A DNA stretch of 64,000 nucleotides from contig CACWYV010000003.1 of NCBI GenBank assembly GCA_902765225.1, forward strand, positions 1-64,000. The letters are read 5' to 3'. Each line of letters begins with the position of its first letter. The stretch's first letter is position 1. The notes below the pieces were generated by a model. It ran no database searches, was not told the DNA's origin, and saw only the letters and a program-made list of their open reading frames with translations. Source of the DNA: Candidatus Avelusimicrobium intestinale (GTDB lineage: Bacteria; Elusimicrobiota; Elusimicrobia; Elusimicrobiales; Elusimicrobiaceae). Positions 8,022 to 16,005 of the stretch are shown in pieces. Both the position numbers and the translations under genes were made by a program.

Positions 8022-8694
8022 GATGGGGGAGTTTCTCCAAAACGGTATCAATTACTTGTTCTAAACTTAACTCCGATGTATCAATCAGCACTGCATCAGA
8101 GGCCGGTTTTAACGGGCTAGCTTCTCGGGTTTTATCCCGGTGGTCGCGCTCTTCAATGGAGTGCAAGATTTTATTGTAATCGGGTTTCTGACCGGTTTCT
8201 TTTAATTGCAAAAACCGGCGTTGGGCACGTTGTTCGGCCGTGGCATCCAGATAAAATTTAATATCGGCGTCCGGGAATACGACCGTGCCGACGTCCCGTC
8301 CTTCCATCACAATCCCGCCGTCTTGTCCGACTTCGCGCATTTTTTCGGTTAATACGCGGCGGGCTTCCCGGTTGGTAGACACACGACTGGCCACATTGCC
8401 GACTTCCTCCAGGTGTAACTTGGGCCCTAAAAATTCTCCGCCGACAAACATCTTGAGTGAGGCATCCGGCTGTCGGGCAAACGTGAAACGCAAACCTTGC
8501 GCAGCCGCTAGCACCGCGTCGTGATCCTCCGGCTCAATGTGTTTGGCAAACACGGTGTAGGCCAGAGCCCGGTACATTTCACCTGTGCTGACAAACCCGT
8601 ATCCCAGGCGGTCGGCCACCGCTTTACCGACGCTGGTTTTTCCGGTTCCGGCCGGACCGTCCAGGGCAATCAACAGCCCGTTTAACCGCGCCAT
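8011..8694 (-). CDS. cmk: Cytidylate kinase
   Basis: Phosphorylates CMP and dCMP with ATP. The P-loop GPAGTGKTS is near residues 14-22, followed by the STGEMYRALAY nucleotide-monophosphate motif (the family usually has DTGAMYR, so Asp is Ser here). The MEGRDVGTVVFPDADIKFYLDA stretch and the RDHRDKTREASPL motif complete the CMP-binding signature. The 227-residue length matches the family. The start is 2 bases after the pilT stop, so it is co-transcribed with pilT and the division genes upstream. Confidence 0.95.
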   Translation of the reverse strand: MARLNGLLIALDGPAGTGKTSVGKAVADRLGYGFVSTGEMYRALAYTVFAKHIEPEDHDAVLAAAQGLRFTFARQPDASLKMFVGGEFLGPKLHLEEVGNVASRVSTNREARRVLTEKMREVGQDGGIVMEGRDVGTVVFPDADIKFYLDATAEQRAQRRFLQLKETGQKPDYNKILHSIEERDHRDKTREASPLKPASDAVLIDTSELSLEQVIDTVLEKLPHHAS

Positions 8695-8696
8695 GA

Positions 8697-9788
8697 TTAT
8701 TCGCTCTCCGCGGATAAACTATCCGTTACACCGCGCACCGCTAACATGATAGCATCCGGACTGGTAGCGGCATTTTGGGCGGTTTCCAAATCAATCAGTT
8801 TATCTTTGTACAGTTTGGCCAACGCTTGGTCAAACGTGTTCATACCGTAGAACTCACCCAGCTGCATGGCTTTGTGCAAATCGTTGGGTTTGTTTTCCAC
8901 AATAAGTTTGCGTATCTGCGGCGTAGCCACCATAACTTCCAAAGCCGGACACATGCCGGGGTCAATGGTGGGTAACAAACGCTGGCAAACAATTCCGCGA
9001 ATAAGTTCGGCTAACTGTTGCCGGGCTTGCTCATGTTGTTCTGTGGGGAAAGCGCCTACTAACCGCTCTAAGGTTTGTGTGACGTTAATCGTGTGCATGG
9101 TACCCAAGACCAGTTGACCGGTTTCCGCAGCGGTGATGGCATTGCGCATAACCTCGGCATCGCGTAATTCCCCGATTAAAATAACATCGGGGTCTTGGCG
9201 CATGGCGTAACGCAAGGCTGTTGCATAAGAAGGCGTATCTACACCCAATTCCATTTGGCTGACGATACTGGTGATATCGTTGTGAATAAATTCTACAGGG
9301 TCTTCAATGGTCAAGATGTGGTTTGCACGGGTACGGTTGATGTAATCAATCATGGCGGCCAACGTAGAGGATTTACCGGAGCCCGTCATCCCGGTCACTA
9401 AAATAAGACCGCGGCGGTTATCGGCCATGCTTTGCAAGACTTCACCGGGCAAGCGTAATTCTTCAAAGGAAGGAATTTTATAGGGAATGTGGCGGATAGC
9501 CATACAAAACTTGCCCATTTGACGAAATACGTTGAAGCGGAAACGTCCGAAGGATTTCGCATCCAGCGAAAAATCCACCGTATTGTATTTTTCAAACAGT
9601 TTCCGTTCCCGTTCACCCATACAGGCAAAAGCCATTTTTTTGGCTTCTTCGTTGGAAATAAAACTGTCTTCAATCGGTTTCATGATGCCGTGTAAACGCA
9701 CATATGCGTTGGAATTACCGCGGATATGTAACCCGCTGGCTTTATTATCTACGACCGTTCGTAACAAACTTTGTAATCCTACCGCCAT
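8697..9788 (-). CDS. pilT: Type IV pilus retraction ATPase, PilT family
   Basis: Cytoplasmic hexameric ATPase that powers pilus retraction and twitching. It has the N-terminal PAS-like domain, Walker A GMTGSGKSS near residues 132-140, the Asp-box region (TIEDPVEFIH), Walker B (DPDVILIGELRD) and the His box (GTMHT). It ends after 363 residues, the normal size. A PilU-type assignment is also possible. AGGAG precedes the ATG by 6 bases, and ftsZ ends 18 bases upstream. Its placement inside the division operon, away from other pilus machinery genes, is unusual and fits a genome with dispersed pilin genes. Confidence 0.93.
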   Translation of the reverse strand: MAVGLQSLLRTVVDNKASGLHIRGNSNAYVRLHGIMKPIEDSFISNEEAKKMAFACMGERERKLFEKYNTVDFSLDAKSFGRFRFNVFRQMGKFCMAIRHIPYKIPSFEELRLPGEVLQSMADNRRGLILVTGMTGSGKSSTLAAMIDYINRTRANHILTIEDPVEFIHNDITSIVSQMELGVDTPSYATALRYAMRQDPDVILIGELRDAEVMRNAITAAETGQLVLGTMHTINVTQTLERLVGAFPTEQHEQARQQLAELIRGIVCQRLLPTIDPGMCPALEVMVATPQIRKLIVENKPNDLHKAMQLGEFYGMNTFDQALAKLYKDKLIDLETAQNAATSPDAIMLAVRGVTDSLSAESE

Positions 9789-9806
9789 AGTATTCTCCTG
9801 TTTTCC

Positions 9807-10943
9807 CTATTTTTTTTTGCGGCGTAAATACGCCGGAACTAAAAATTCTTCTTCTTTCGGTCGTGCATGCGTGTTTTCTACGGCGGTAAAAAATGGGGTT
9901 ACCGCCGGTTTGACCACCCCTGCCGGTTGCGGCAGGCGGCGCACGGTGAAAACCTTGGCATTATCCGAATTGAATCCCGTTGCAATGACCGTAACTTTAA
10001 ATGTACCCGCCAGTGAAGAATCGTACGTGTGGCCAAACATAATGATGGAATCGTTACTGGCATATTGGCGGATTAAATTCATCACTTCGCCTTGTTCCAG
10101 CAGCGTCAAATTTTCTTCCGCGGAAAAATGGACAATAAACCCTTTGGCACCGCGGATATCGGCATTCTCCAGCAAGGGGGACGAAATAGCTTTTTTGATG
10201 GCTTGCAAATGTCGGCCCGGGCCGCTGGCCTCGCCGATACCGATTAAAGATTTTTGGGAGTGACACATGACTTTGCGGATATCGTTGAAGTCAATGTTTA
10301 CCTCACCGGGTTTTGTAATTACTTCGGAAATTCCTTTTACGGCTTGCAACAGTACCTCATCTACCATTTTAAACGCATCTTTGGAAGAGGTCTGCGCGCT
10401 AATGTTGGCAAATAGTTTGTCGTTGGGAACAATAATCATGGAGTCCACATACTTGGACATTTCTTTAATACCCTCATCGGCCTGTTTTTCGCGCACGTAT
10501 CCTTCAAAATCAAATGGCCGCGTGACAACGCCGATGACCAACAAGTCGTCCCCGTAGATTTCTTTGGCCAAGCGGGCCAAATAAGGCGCAACGCCCGTAC
10601 CCGTTCCGCCGCCCATTCCGGCGGTAATAAATAACAAATCGCATTTATCAATGATGAGTTTAAGTTCTTCTTTGGATTCCTCGGCAGCGCGTTTGCCTTT
10701 TTCCGGATCTCCGCCCACCCCAAGGCCTTTGGTGATTTGTTCGCCCACTTGTACCCGTACGGGGGCTTGGTTGCGGCGCAAATCCTGTGCATCGGTATTG
10801 ACGGCAATGAAATCTACATCTTTAAGGCCGGAACGCACCATGTGGTTGATGGCATTTCCGCCGCCACCACCCACGCCAATTACCTTAATTTTGGCTTTTT
10901 TGGATTCAAACAACCCGCTATCTGACGGTAAATCCGTAATCAT
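9807..10943 (-). CDS. ftsZ: Cell division GTPase FtsZ
   Basis: Tubulin homologue that forms the Z-ring. The nucleotide loops are intact: VGGGGGNA near residues 23-30, the tubulin signature GGGTGTG near 110-116, and the NxDAQDL region. The C-terminal core ends around residue 320. A short variable linker follows, then the conserved tail FLVPAYLRRKKK that binds FtsA and other partners. The ATG at 10943 is chosen because GAGGA lies 8 bases upstream. It sits 10 bases after ftsA, whereas the longer frame would overlap ftsA with sequence unlike FtsZ. The length is 378 residues. Confidence 0.97.
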   Translation of the reverse strand: MITDLPSDSGLFESKKAKIKVIGVGGGGGNAINHMVRSGLKDVDFIAVNTDAQDLRRNQAPVRVQVGEQITKGLGVGGDPEKGKRAAEESKEELKLIIDKCDLLFITAGMGGGTGTGVAPYLARLAKEIYGDDLLVIGVVTRPFDFEGYVREKQADEGIKEMSKYVDSMIIVPNDKLFANISAQTSSKDAFKMVDEVLLQAVKGISEVITKPGEVNIDFNDIRKVMCHSQKSLIGIGEASGPGRHLQAIKKAISSPLLENADIRGAKGFIVHFSAEENLTLLEQGEVMNLIRQYASNDSIIMFGHTYDSSLAGTFKVTVIATGFNSDNAKVFTVRRLPQPAGVVKPAVTPFFTAVENTHARPKEEEFLVPAYLRRKKK

Positions 10944-10953
10944 ACCTGTTTCC

Positions 10954-12201
10954 TCATCCGCCGAAAATATCCAACCCTTTGAACCACTTGCCAATCTTAC
11001 CCAGAACAGGTTCCTTTTCATAGGAACTTCCTACGTAAGATTCGTAGCCGTTCGCACCGGCCGCATAAACGACCAAGGACATGGCCGTGCTGTAGGTGGG
11101 ATCAAAAAACGCATTGTCTCCGGCGATCATATCGTGCGGAACCGTTCCGCAGCGTACTTCTTTAAGTCCTAGTAAATTGACACAATGGTCCGTAATACCC
11201 GGCATCAACGAACCGCCGCCTGTTACTACTCCCACGACGGGAAAATCTTTATAGCCCGAAGTTTCCACTACGTGGGCCACTTGTTCCATCAATTCTTCTA
11301 CCCGGGGTTGGATAATGTCCAGCACGTAACTTTTTTTGATGTTGTGCGTACTGCGCCCGTCCAGAGAGGGTACGGGAATTTCACCTTCTTCATCTAAAAA
11401 GGAGGGGAAAGATACGCCGTATTTCTCTTTAATCTCTTTGGCGTTTTGGCGCGACGTATGTAAAAGGCGCGACAAATCGCTGGTAATTAAATCGCAACCG
11501 TAGGGAATATCCCGCGAGAATTTTAAGATGCCGTCTATGTAGATGCCGACAGACATGGTCTCTCCGCCCAGGTCCAAGATAAGCGCACCGATTTCTTTTT
11601 CTTCTTGAGTCAGCACGGTGTCGGCCAAAGGAACTAAACTGTACAGTTTATCATCCATTTGATAGCCGGCCCGCTCAATGGCCTTGCGTAAATTGTTAAT
11701 GTGCGTGGCGGAACCGGTGGTGATGTGAACATCTACTTCCAGTAAGGATCCTTCCATGCCTTCCGGATTAGTGATGCCGCGTTGTTTATCAATGGCGTAA
11801 CCCTGAGTGAGGACATTGACGATTTCGTTATCGTTTTTGATAGGCATAGACTTGGCGTTCTCAATCGCTAAGGCCATGTCCTCTTGGGTGATTTCTTTAT
11901 CCATGCGGGAAATGTTGTACGTTCCGTGGTTACTGAATGATTCTAAATGGGCTCCGCGTAGTCCCACGGATAATAAGCCGATGTCATGCCCGCTTTCCCT
12001 TTCAATGCTGTTCAGCAAATGACGCACCGCCGAGGATGTTTCTTGAATGTCTGATACGACGCTGGCACGCAATCCTCTGCATGGAATGCTTCGCCCAGCC
12101 ACTACTTGCAATATGTTATTCTCTTCGTCTCGCACGGCCGCGATACAAGTCATCTTGCCGCTGCCGATATCTAACCCCGCTATTAAATTTGTCTTTGCCA
12201 T
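10954..12201 (-). CDS. ftsA: Cell division protein FtsA
   Basis: Actin-like ATPase that tethers FtsZ to the membrane and recruits late division proteins. Actin-fold nucleotide motifs are visible: GLDIGSGK near the N-terminus, LILDLGGETMSVGIY near residue 206, and VVTGGGSLMPG near residue 330. The 1C (SHS2) insert lies in between (residues about 85-165). The C-terminus ends in an amphipathic helix (LGKIGKWFKGLDIF), the usual membrane-targeting element. The length is 415 residues. Order ftsQ-ftsA-ftsZ is the classical division cluster. A candidate promoter lies in the 86-base gap after ftsQ. Confidence 0.96.
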   Translation of the reverse strand: MAKTNLIAGLDIGSGKMTCIAAVRDEENNILQVVAGRSIPCRGLRASVVSDIQETSSAVRHLLNSIERESGHDIGLLSVGLRGAHLESFSNHGTYNISRMDKEITQEDMALAIENAKSMPIKNDNEIVNVLTQGYAIDKQRGITNPEGMEGSLLEVDVHITTGSATHINNLRKAIERAGYQMDDKLYSLVPLADTVLTQEEKEIGALILDLGGETMSVGIYIDGILKFSRDIPYGCDLITSDLSRLLHTSRQNAKEIKEKYGVSFPSFLDEEGEIPVPSLDGRSTHNIKKSYVLDIIQPRVEELMEQVAHVVETSGYKDFPVVGVVTGGGSLMPGITDHCVNLLGLKEVRCGTVPHDMIAGDNAFFDPTYSTAMSLVVYAAGANGYESYVGSSYEKEPVLGKIGKWFKGLDIFGG

Positions 12202-12226
12202 AAAACCACCTAACAGGTATGAATAA

Positions 12227-12255
12227 ATTCTAGTATAAAAAAAGCGATCGGTCCA
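12227..12255 (-). promoter_or_regulatory. Candidate promoter for ftsA-ftsZ
   Basis: On the minus strand TGGACC is followed after 17 bases by TAGAAT, 25 bases before the ftsA ATG. It lies in the only sizeable gap within the division cluster and could supply extra ftsAZ transcript. Confidence 0.45.
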
Positions 12256-12287
12256 GCCGTTTTAGGCCCCTCTTTGTATTATAAAAT

Positions 12288-13112
12288 TTAATGGGGCTGT
12301 TGTGCCAAAAAAACTTTTCCTTCTTCGTAAAACTGAAAATTTAACATAAACGGACTTGCATATTTCCCCCGGGCTAACGTCATGAGTTGGGCTGCGCGTT
12401 CGGCTTTTTGCTTGAGATGTTGTGCCGGGCCGAAGTCAATACGGCAACCGTCCGGCATATACAAGACGACGGTATTGTTGGTTACATCCATACGTAAAAA
12501 CGAAAAGGGTAAATCTTCCTGTAGCGTGAGAACTCCTTGGATTAAATCAGCCAGTTCGGTGTGAGAGGCAGAAGGTAATTTCCCTTCTAATTCTACCCGC
12601 GGTAATGAGGTTGTTACTTGTAAAGAGGGGTCGGAATAGATGAAACCGTCCAAATCAATGTAGTTTGTATTTTTATCCGGAAAAATCAACTGGGCGATGG
12701 GAGAGCGGCGTACGGTCGATACGGTCAGTTTACCGCTGAACAGACTTCGTTTGAGCCGGATTTGGGTCAACATGGGATAATTTTGTTCAATTTGTTTCCG
12801 CAGAGAAAGGGCCTCTTGTTTGGTAAAGGGTTGGTTCTCATACGGTTGTGCCAAAGCGGTCAGCGGCGTGCGGAATTCTTCCGGTATATTTTGTGTGATA
12901 ATGTGTCGCACGGGCCAATGGGTGCGGGCCGCTTGCAGCAAATACCGGGAACCTTTGGTTAATCCCATTGCCAGTAGTGTCGCCAGCATAATTAAGAGTA
13001 TCCATCCCGTACACCGGCGCAAAAAAAAGCGCACTCCCGACGAGGAACGAGCCGTTTTGTTTTTTCGGTGAAAAGAAACAGCTGCTTTCCGGTAAGAGTT
13101 ACGCATTTTCAT
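12288..13112 (-). CDS. ftsQ: Cell division protein FtsQ/DivIB
   Basis: Bitopic inner-membrane divisome protein that bridges early and late division proteins in the periplasm. It has a basic cytoplasmic N-terminus, one transmembrane helix around residues 35-55, then a POTRA-like segment (TLREQI-type region around residues 95-135) and a beta domain containing the FtsQ-like stretch NYIDLDGFIY. The ATG at 13112 has AGG 9 bases upstream and is preferred over an upstream TTG. The length is 274 residues. The assignment rests on architecture plus position directly before ftsA, because sequence identity in this family is low. Confidence 0.85.
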   Translation of the reverse strand: MKMRNSYRKAAVSFHRKNKTARSSSGVRFFLRRCTGWILLIMLATLLAMGLTKGSRYLLQAARTHWPVRHIITQNIPEEFRTPLTALAQPYENQPFTKQEALSLRKQIEQNYPMLTQIRLKRSLFSGKLTVSTVRRSPIAQLIFPDKNTNYIDLDGFIYSDPSLQVTTSLPRVELEGKLPSASHTELADLIQGVLTLQEDLPFSFLRMDVTNNTVVLYMPDGCRIDFGPAQHLKQKAERAAQLMTLARGKYASPFMLNFQFYEEGKVFLAQQPH

Positions 13113-13135
13113 CACAGACAACCTGCAAAAAGAAA

Positions 13136-13219
13136 TGGGCGGAAAGGGACTTGAACCCTTAAGGACTTTCGTCCATACGGTCCTGAGCCGTACGCGTCTG
13201 CCAATTCCGCCACCCGCCC
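13136..13219 (-). tRNA. tRNA-Leu (anticodon CAG)
   Basis: An 84-nt cloverleaf with acceptor stem GGGCGGG/TCCGCCC, D-arm GCGGAATTGGCAGACGC, anticodon loop CTCAGGA and a long variable arm, as class II tRNAs have. The T-loop is TTCAAGT. CCA is not encoded, so it must be added enzymatically. Confidence 0.95.
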
Positions 13220-13271
13220 AAGTATGTATATTCTAGAATATTCTACGGAAAAAATCCAGTTGTTTATAGAA

Positions 13272-13742
13272 CTAAAAACGGATTTTGTTTTTAAACTGTT
13301 GCTCCATTTCCCGGTTTAAATCCCGCTTTTTAATTGTATCGCGTTTATCGGCTGCATGTTTCCCTTTTGCCAAGGCCAGCTTGATTTTGGCCCGGCCGTT
13401 TTTAAAGTATACTTCCAAGGGAACCAGTGCATACCCCTTGATATCGGCTTTAGCGGCCAGTTTGCGGATTTCCTTTTTATGCAGTAACAACATGCGCGGG
13501 CGGGTAGGATCCAGTTCCGTTGTCGCATTAAATTTGTATGGTTTGACGTGCATATGGTAAATATAAGCACGGCCGTTTTCTATGCGCACAAAACTGCCTT
13601 CCAAACTGAGTTCTTTTTGCCGGATAGATTTGACTTCCGCTCCCAACAAAGAAATGCCGGCCTCATAGTCAGCTTCTACAAAATAGTCGTGATAGGCCCG
13701 GCGGTTAGAGCAGACCACTAAAACAGATTGTTTTTGTGCCAT
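13272..13742 (-). CDS. smpB: SsrA-binding protein SmpB
   Basis: Binds tmRNA and delivers it to stalled ribosomes for trans-translation. The 156 residues cover the OB-fold (NRRAYHDYFVEADYEAGI, then LLGAEVKSIR and LSLEGSFVRIENG) and the Lys/Arg tail that enters the mRNA channel (DKRDTIKKRDLNREM). The ATG at 13742 gives the standard N-terminus. A longer frame would add about 50 unrelated residues reading back through a terminator. No Shine-Dalgarno sequence precedes this ATG. Instead a TATAAT box lies 6 bases before it, so the mRNA is probably leaderless. The ssrA RNA is not in this window. Confidence 0.96.
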   Translation of the reverse strand: MAQKQSVLVVCSNRRAYHDYFVEADYEAGISLLGAEVKSIRQKELSLEGSFVRIENGRAYIYHMHVKPYKFNATTELDPTRPRMLLLHKKEIRKLAAKADIKGYALVPLEVYFKNGRAKIKLALAKGKHAADKRDTIKKRDLNREMEQQFKNKIRF

Positions 13743-13748
13743 GGATAT

Positions 13749-13754
13749 ATTATA
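13749..13754 (-). promoter_or_regulatory. -10 box placing smpB transcription at its start codon
   Basis: Minus-strand TATAAT followed by 6 bases and then the smpB ATG, so a transcript starting 7 bases after the box begins at the A of ATG. The -35 region falls in the preceding terminator and is weak. Confidence 0.5.
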
Positions 13755-13760
13755 CAAAAA

Positions 13761-13796
13761 AGAAACTCCCGCTCCGGGTGGTTGGCGGGAGTTTCT
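13761..13796 (-). terminator. Terminator of the three-pilin operon
   Basis: Twelve-base arms (AGAAACTCCCGC and GCGGGAGTTTCT) with a 12-base loop, then six T on the minus strand. It ends the pilin transcript just upstream of smpB. Confidence 0.85.
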
Positions 13797-13810
13797 ATAC
13801 AATTTGTAAA

Positions 13811-14341
13811 CTACTGGGGAAGCACGCAGAACGCGTTGTTGACAGCAGAGGGCATACCGTAAACCTCGCATCCGCCGGCCACGCCGCCATCCTGACATTG
13901 AAATTTAACGGTTACATCGTTGGTTTCTTCTCCGCGGTAGATAAAATTAACCCTGGCATAATCCCCGGTGCGGCGGACAGCACAAACAGCGTTCGATTGG
14001 GCCTGGTCTAGCGGTTGCATAAAAAACACAAAGTCCTGTGTAGCGCAACTGACGATATGGTTATTCTGGACGGTTGTTCCCTGCGGACAATCCAACGAGA
14101 ACCCTAAGTTTTCAAACCCAAACCGGGTCGAAGAGTACACATCGGGGATACTGGCATCCTGCATTTGCATGGCGTCCATTACTTGCCGTTTGGCGTCATA
14201 GATACGCTTGAGGGTCGTACGGGCATCAGTCACGCGCGATTTTTCCACCGCGCGTTCGTACATCGGAACGGCTATCGTTACGAGTACAATCATAATCATG
14301 ATGGCAATTAAAATTTCTATTAGAGTAAATCCTTTCCGCAT
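13811..14341 (-). CDS. Type IV pilin/PulG-like protein (third of a trio)
   Basis: Prepilin with a very short leader (MRKG) before the cleavage and methylation site G|FTLIE, followed by a hydrophobic helix to about residue 28. The globular domain of about 145 residues contains five cysteines spread along its length and has no close match to the other two in the trio. Such proteins are assembled by type IV pilus or type II secretion machinery after prepilin peptidase processing. AAGGAG lies upstream, and the gene starts 11 bases after its neighbour. The motif LIEILIAIMIMIVL differs from the LIELLVVVLIIG consensus here, suggesting a minor pilin. Confidence 0.85.
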   Translation of the reverse strand: MRKGFTLIEILIAIMIMIVLVTIAVPMYERAVEKSRVTDARTTLKRIYDAKRQVMDAMQMQDASIPDVYSSTRFGFENLGFSLDCPQGTTVQNNHIVSCATQDFVFFMQPLDQAQSNAVCAVRRTGDYARVNFIYRGEETNDVTVKFQCQDGGVAGGCEVYGMPSAVNNAFCVLPQ

Positions 14342-14352
14342 AGTTTTTCTCC

Positions 14353-14883
14353 TTATTCGGCAAACTCAATACCGAGCGCAGTGATGTCTAATCCAAAAGT
14401 GTCGCAGGCCTCTGCATCGGTAGATTGGCAGGATAACTGCCGGGTCTCGCGGTGTAACAAAATATATGTTCCGGCGTAACGGCGCGCTGTTTGGCGTATC
14501 CTGGCGGCCACGTACGATCTTCCATCGTTGCCAAGAACGCTAATCCGGTAAGAGAACCGTGCACAACGCAAGGTGGTACCGTTGTTGACCAATTCACAAC
14601 CACGGGGTAACGTGCTAGCCGAACCGCCGAACATATCTAACCGGGCAAACGAAACATTTGCTTCTCCGCGGTCTTGCACCAGTGCTTCGTACGTGCGGAA
14701 CCCGAATTCTCCGGCTAACCGGTCGCTGCTATCATAGATAGTGCGTAAGAGCGTTTCTGCTTCCGCTACGCGGGCTTTGTCCACCACCTTGTTGTACTGT
14801 GGCAACATAACAGCCGTCAGGACGCCGATAATGAGTACTACCGTTAGTAATTCAATCAGTGTAAAACCGTTTTTAAGTTGCAT
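14353..14883 (-). CDS. Type IV pilin/PulG-like protein (second of a trio)
   Basis: Prepilin with leader MQLKNG, processing site G|FTLIE and helix LLTVVLIIGVLTAVMLPQY. The conserved region just after the helix (KARVAEAETLLRTIYD) matches the third gene of the trio. The globular domain contains VSFARLDMFGG, similar to VSFARLDTTFKG in the first gene, so the three arose by duplication and diverged. Four cysteines occur in the last two thirds. A TAAAGGAG Shine-Dalgarno sequence and 11-base spacing to both neighbours show one operon. Confidence 0.88.
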   Translation of the reverse strand: MQLKNGFTLIELLTVVLIIGVLTAVMLPQYNKVVDKARVAEAETLLRTIYDSSDRLAGEFGFRTYEALVQDRGEANVSFARLDMFGGSASTLPRGCELVNNGTTLRCARFSYRISVLGNDGRSYVAARIRQTARRYAGTYILLHRETRQLSCQSTDAEACDTFGLDITALGIEFAE

Positions 14884-14894
14884 GGTTTTCTCCT

Positions 14895-15440
14895 TTAGTT
14901 ATTGGCTGGGCACCGCGTGGCCCGCGGGATGCCGAGTAACAGACAAAAATCTTCGGTGGCACCGTCTGCCGGACAGCACCGCAACGGGTCGTTCCCGTTG
15001 GTCTCCAGCCCGTTGTAATAAAGCATGGTGTTGAGAAGATTAAAACGGCCCGAGCCGCGTTTCCAACGGGCGGATACGTCATTAAATACAGAGGTGTCTC
15101 CTTGTTCGGAGGCGAATAATTGGTATTCAAAATTGGGCGTTTGCCACGTCCAAATATCGCTTCCGGCATGCCCTTTGAAGGTGGTGTCCAGCCGGGCGAA
15201 AGAAACCTGATTGGCCCAATTGGGTCTGCCGGCATCGGTAGCTGTGTTCCAATTGATTCCGGGTGTTTCCACAATCAGCCGTTCTCGGGCATCAAAGATG
15301 GCCGGTAGTACTTGCCGTGCTTCGGCCACGCGTGCCCGGTTTAAACTGCGCCGGTACTGCGGTAATGCCACTGCGGACAGTACGCCGATAATTAACACGA
15401 CAACCAATAATTCTACCAAAGTAAATCCTGTTTTTTTCAT
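14895..15440 (-). CDS. Type IV pilin/PulG-like protein (first of a trio)
   Basis: First gene of the pilin operon. Leader MKKTG precedes G|FTLVE, with a helix to about residue 30 and then RARVAEARQVLPAIFDARERL. The 181-residue protein ends in a Cys-rich tail (LRCCPADGATEDFCLLLG), probably a disulfide-closed D-region. AAGGAG lies upstream. It is transcribed away from trxA, with about 170 bases between the two starts. The biological role of this trio (pilus subunits or secretion pseudopili) cannot be settled from sequence. Confidence 0.88.
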   Translation of the reverse strand: MKKTGFTLVELLVVVLIIGVLSAVALPQYRRSLNRARVAEARQVLPAIFDARERLIVETPGINWNTATDAGRPNWANQVSFARLDTTFKGHAGSDIWTWQTPNFEYQLFASEQGDTSVFNDVSARWKRGSGRFNLLNTMLYYNGLETNGNDPLRCCPADGATEDFCLLLGIPRATRCPANN

Positions 15441-15547
15441 AGTGCTCCTTGCCCCGAACGGGGATAGCCTCCTGTATGCTTACTAAATCATTATAACTAA
15501 AAAAGGGTTTGAAGGAAAGTTTTTTTTGCTATTCCCCGGAAAACCGC

Positions 15548-15590
15548 TTGACAAGCCACCAAACAGATTGTTACTCTTTAAAATAAGAGT
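15548..15590 (+). promoter_or_regulatory. trxA promoter with an inverted repeat over the -10 region
   Basis: TTGACA at 15548-15553 matches the -35 consensus, and TACTCT follows after 18 bases. The perfect inverted repeat ACTCTT/AAGAGT (15573-15578 and 15585-15590) overlaps the -10 and probable start point. It could be an operator or an early mRNA hairpin. Confidence 0.5.
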
Positions 15591-15610
15591 TTAAAAAGAT
15601 GGGAGACATT

Positions 15611-15931
15611 ATGAACGAGGTTATTGTAAACGATAGCAATTTTGAAACAGAAGTTTTAAATCATCCCGGGCCGGTGATGGTAGATTTTTGGGCCACCTGG
15701 TGTGGTCCGTGCCGGATGTTGGCACCCGTGGTGGAAGAATTAGCAACGGATTACGCGGGTAAGGTAAAAGTATGTAAGTTGGATACAGACCAAGGGCCGG
15801 AAACAAGTCTCAAATACCGCATAGCCTCCATTCCTACCATTCTTTTCTTTAAGGATGGAAAAGTGATTTCTCAAGCGGTAGGGTTGCAATCTAAGGCGGC
15901 TTTGCAGGAAAAATTGGACGCTTTGCTTTAA
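15611..15931 (+). CDS. trxA: Thioredoxin
   Basis: Small thiol-disulfide oxidoreductase of the cytoplasm. The active site WCGPC is at residues 30-34, inside [12 protein letters not shown]. The cis-proline motif SIPT lies near residue 74, with the usual FKDGK turn after it. The length of 106 residues is typical. The ATG at 15611 is preceded by GGGAG with 5-base spacing. Another ATG 12 bases upstream lacks a good ribosome binding site. A strong TTGACA promoter and a following hairpin suggest a monocistronic unit. Confidence 0.96.
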   Translation: MNEVIVNDSNFETEVLNHPGPVMVDFWATWCGPCRMLAPVVEELATDYAGKVKVCKLDTDQGPETSLKYRIASIPTILFFKDGKVISQAVGLQSKAALQEKLDALL

Positions 15932-15939
15932 GGGAAAAG

Positions 15940-15968
15940 CACTGCTTCAGCCGTTGGCTGAAGCAGTG
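15940..15968 (+). terminator. Hairpin after trxA (probable terminator, weak T tract)
   Basis: Perfect 13-bp stem (CACTGCTTCAGCC and GGCTGAAGCAGTG) with a 3-base loop directly after the trxA stop. Only two T follow, so termination may be partial, with some read-through to polA. Confidence 0.6.
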
Positions 15969-16005
15969 TTCCGCCCGCCTGCCTTCGTATATCAAAACAC
16001 CAACC

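Noticed and set aside
9532-10263. Plus-strand open frame of 243 codons opposite pilT and ftsZ
   Set aside because: It lies over conserved PilT and FtsZ coding sequence and shows no motif.
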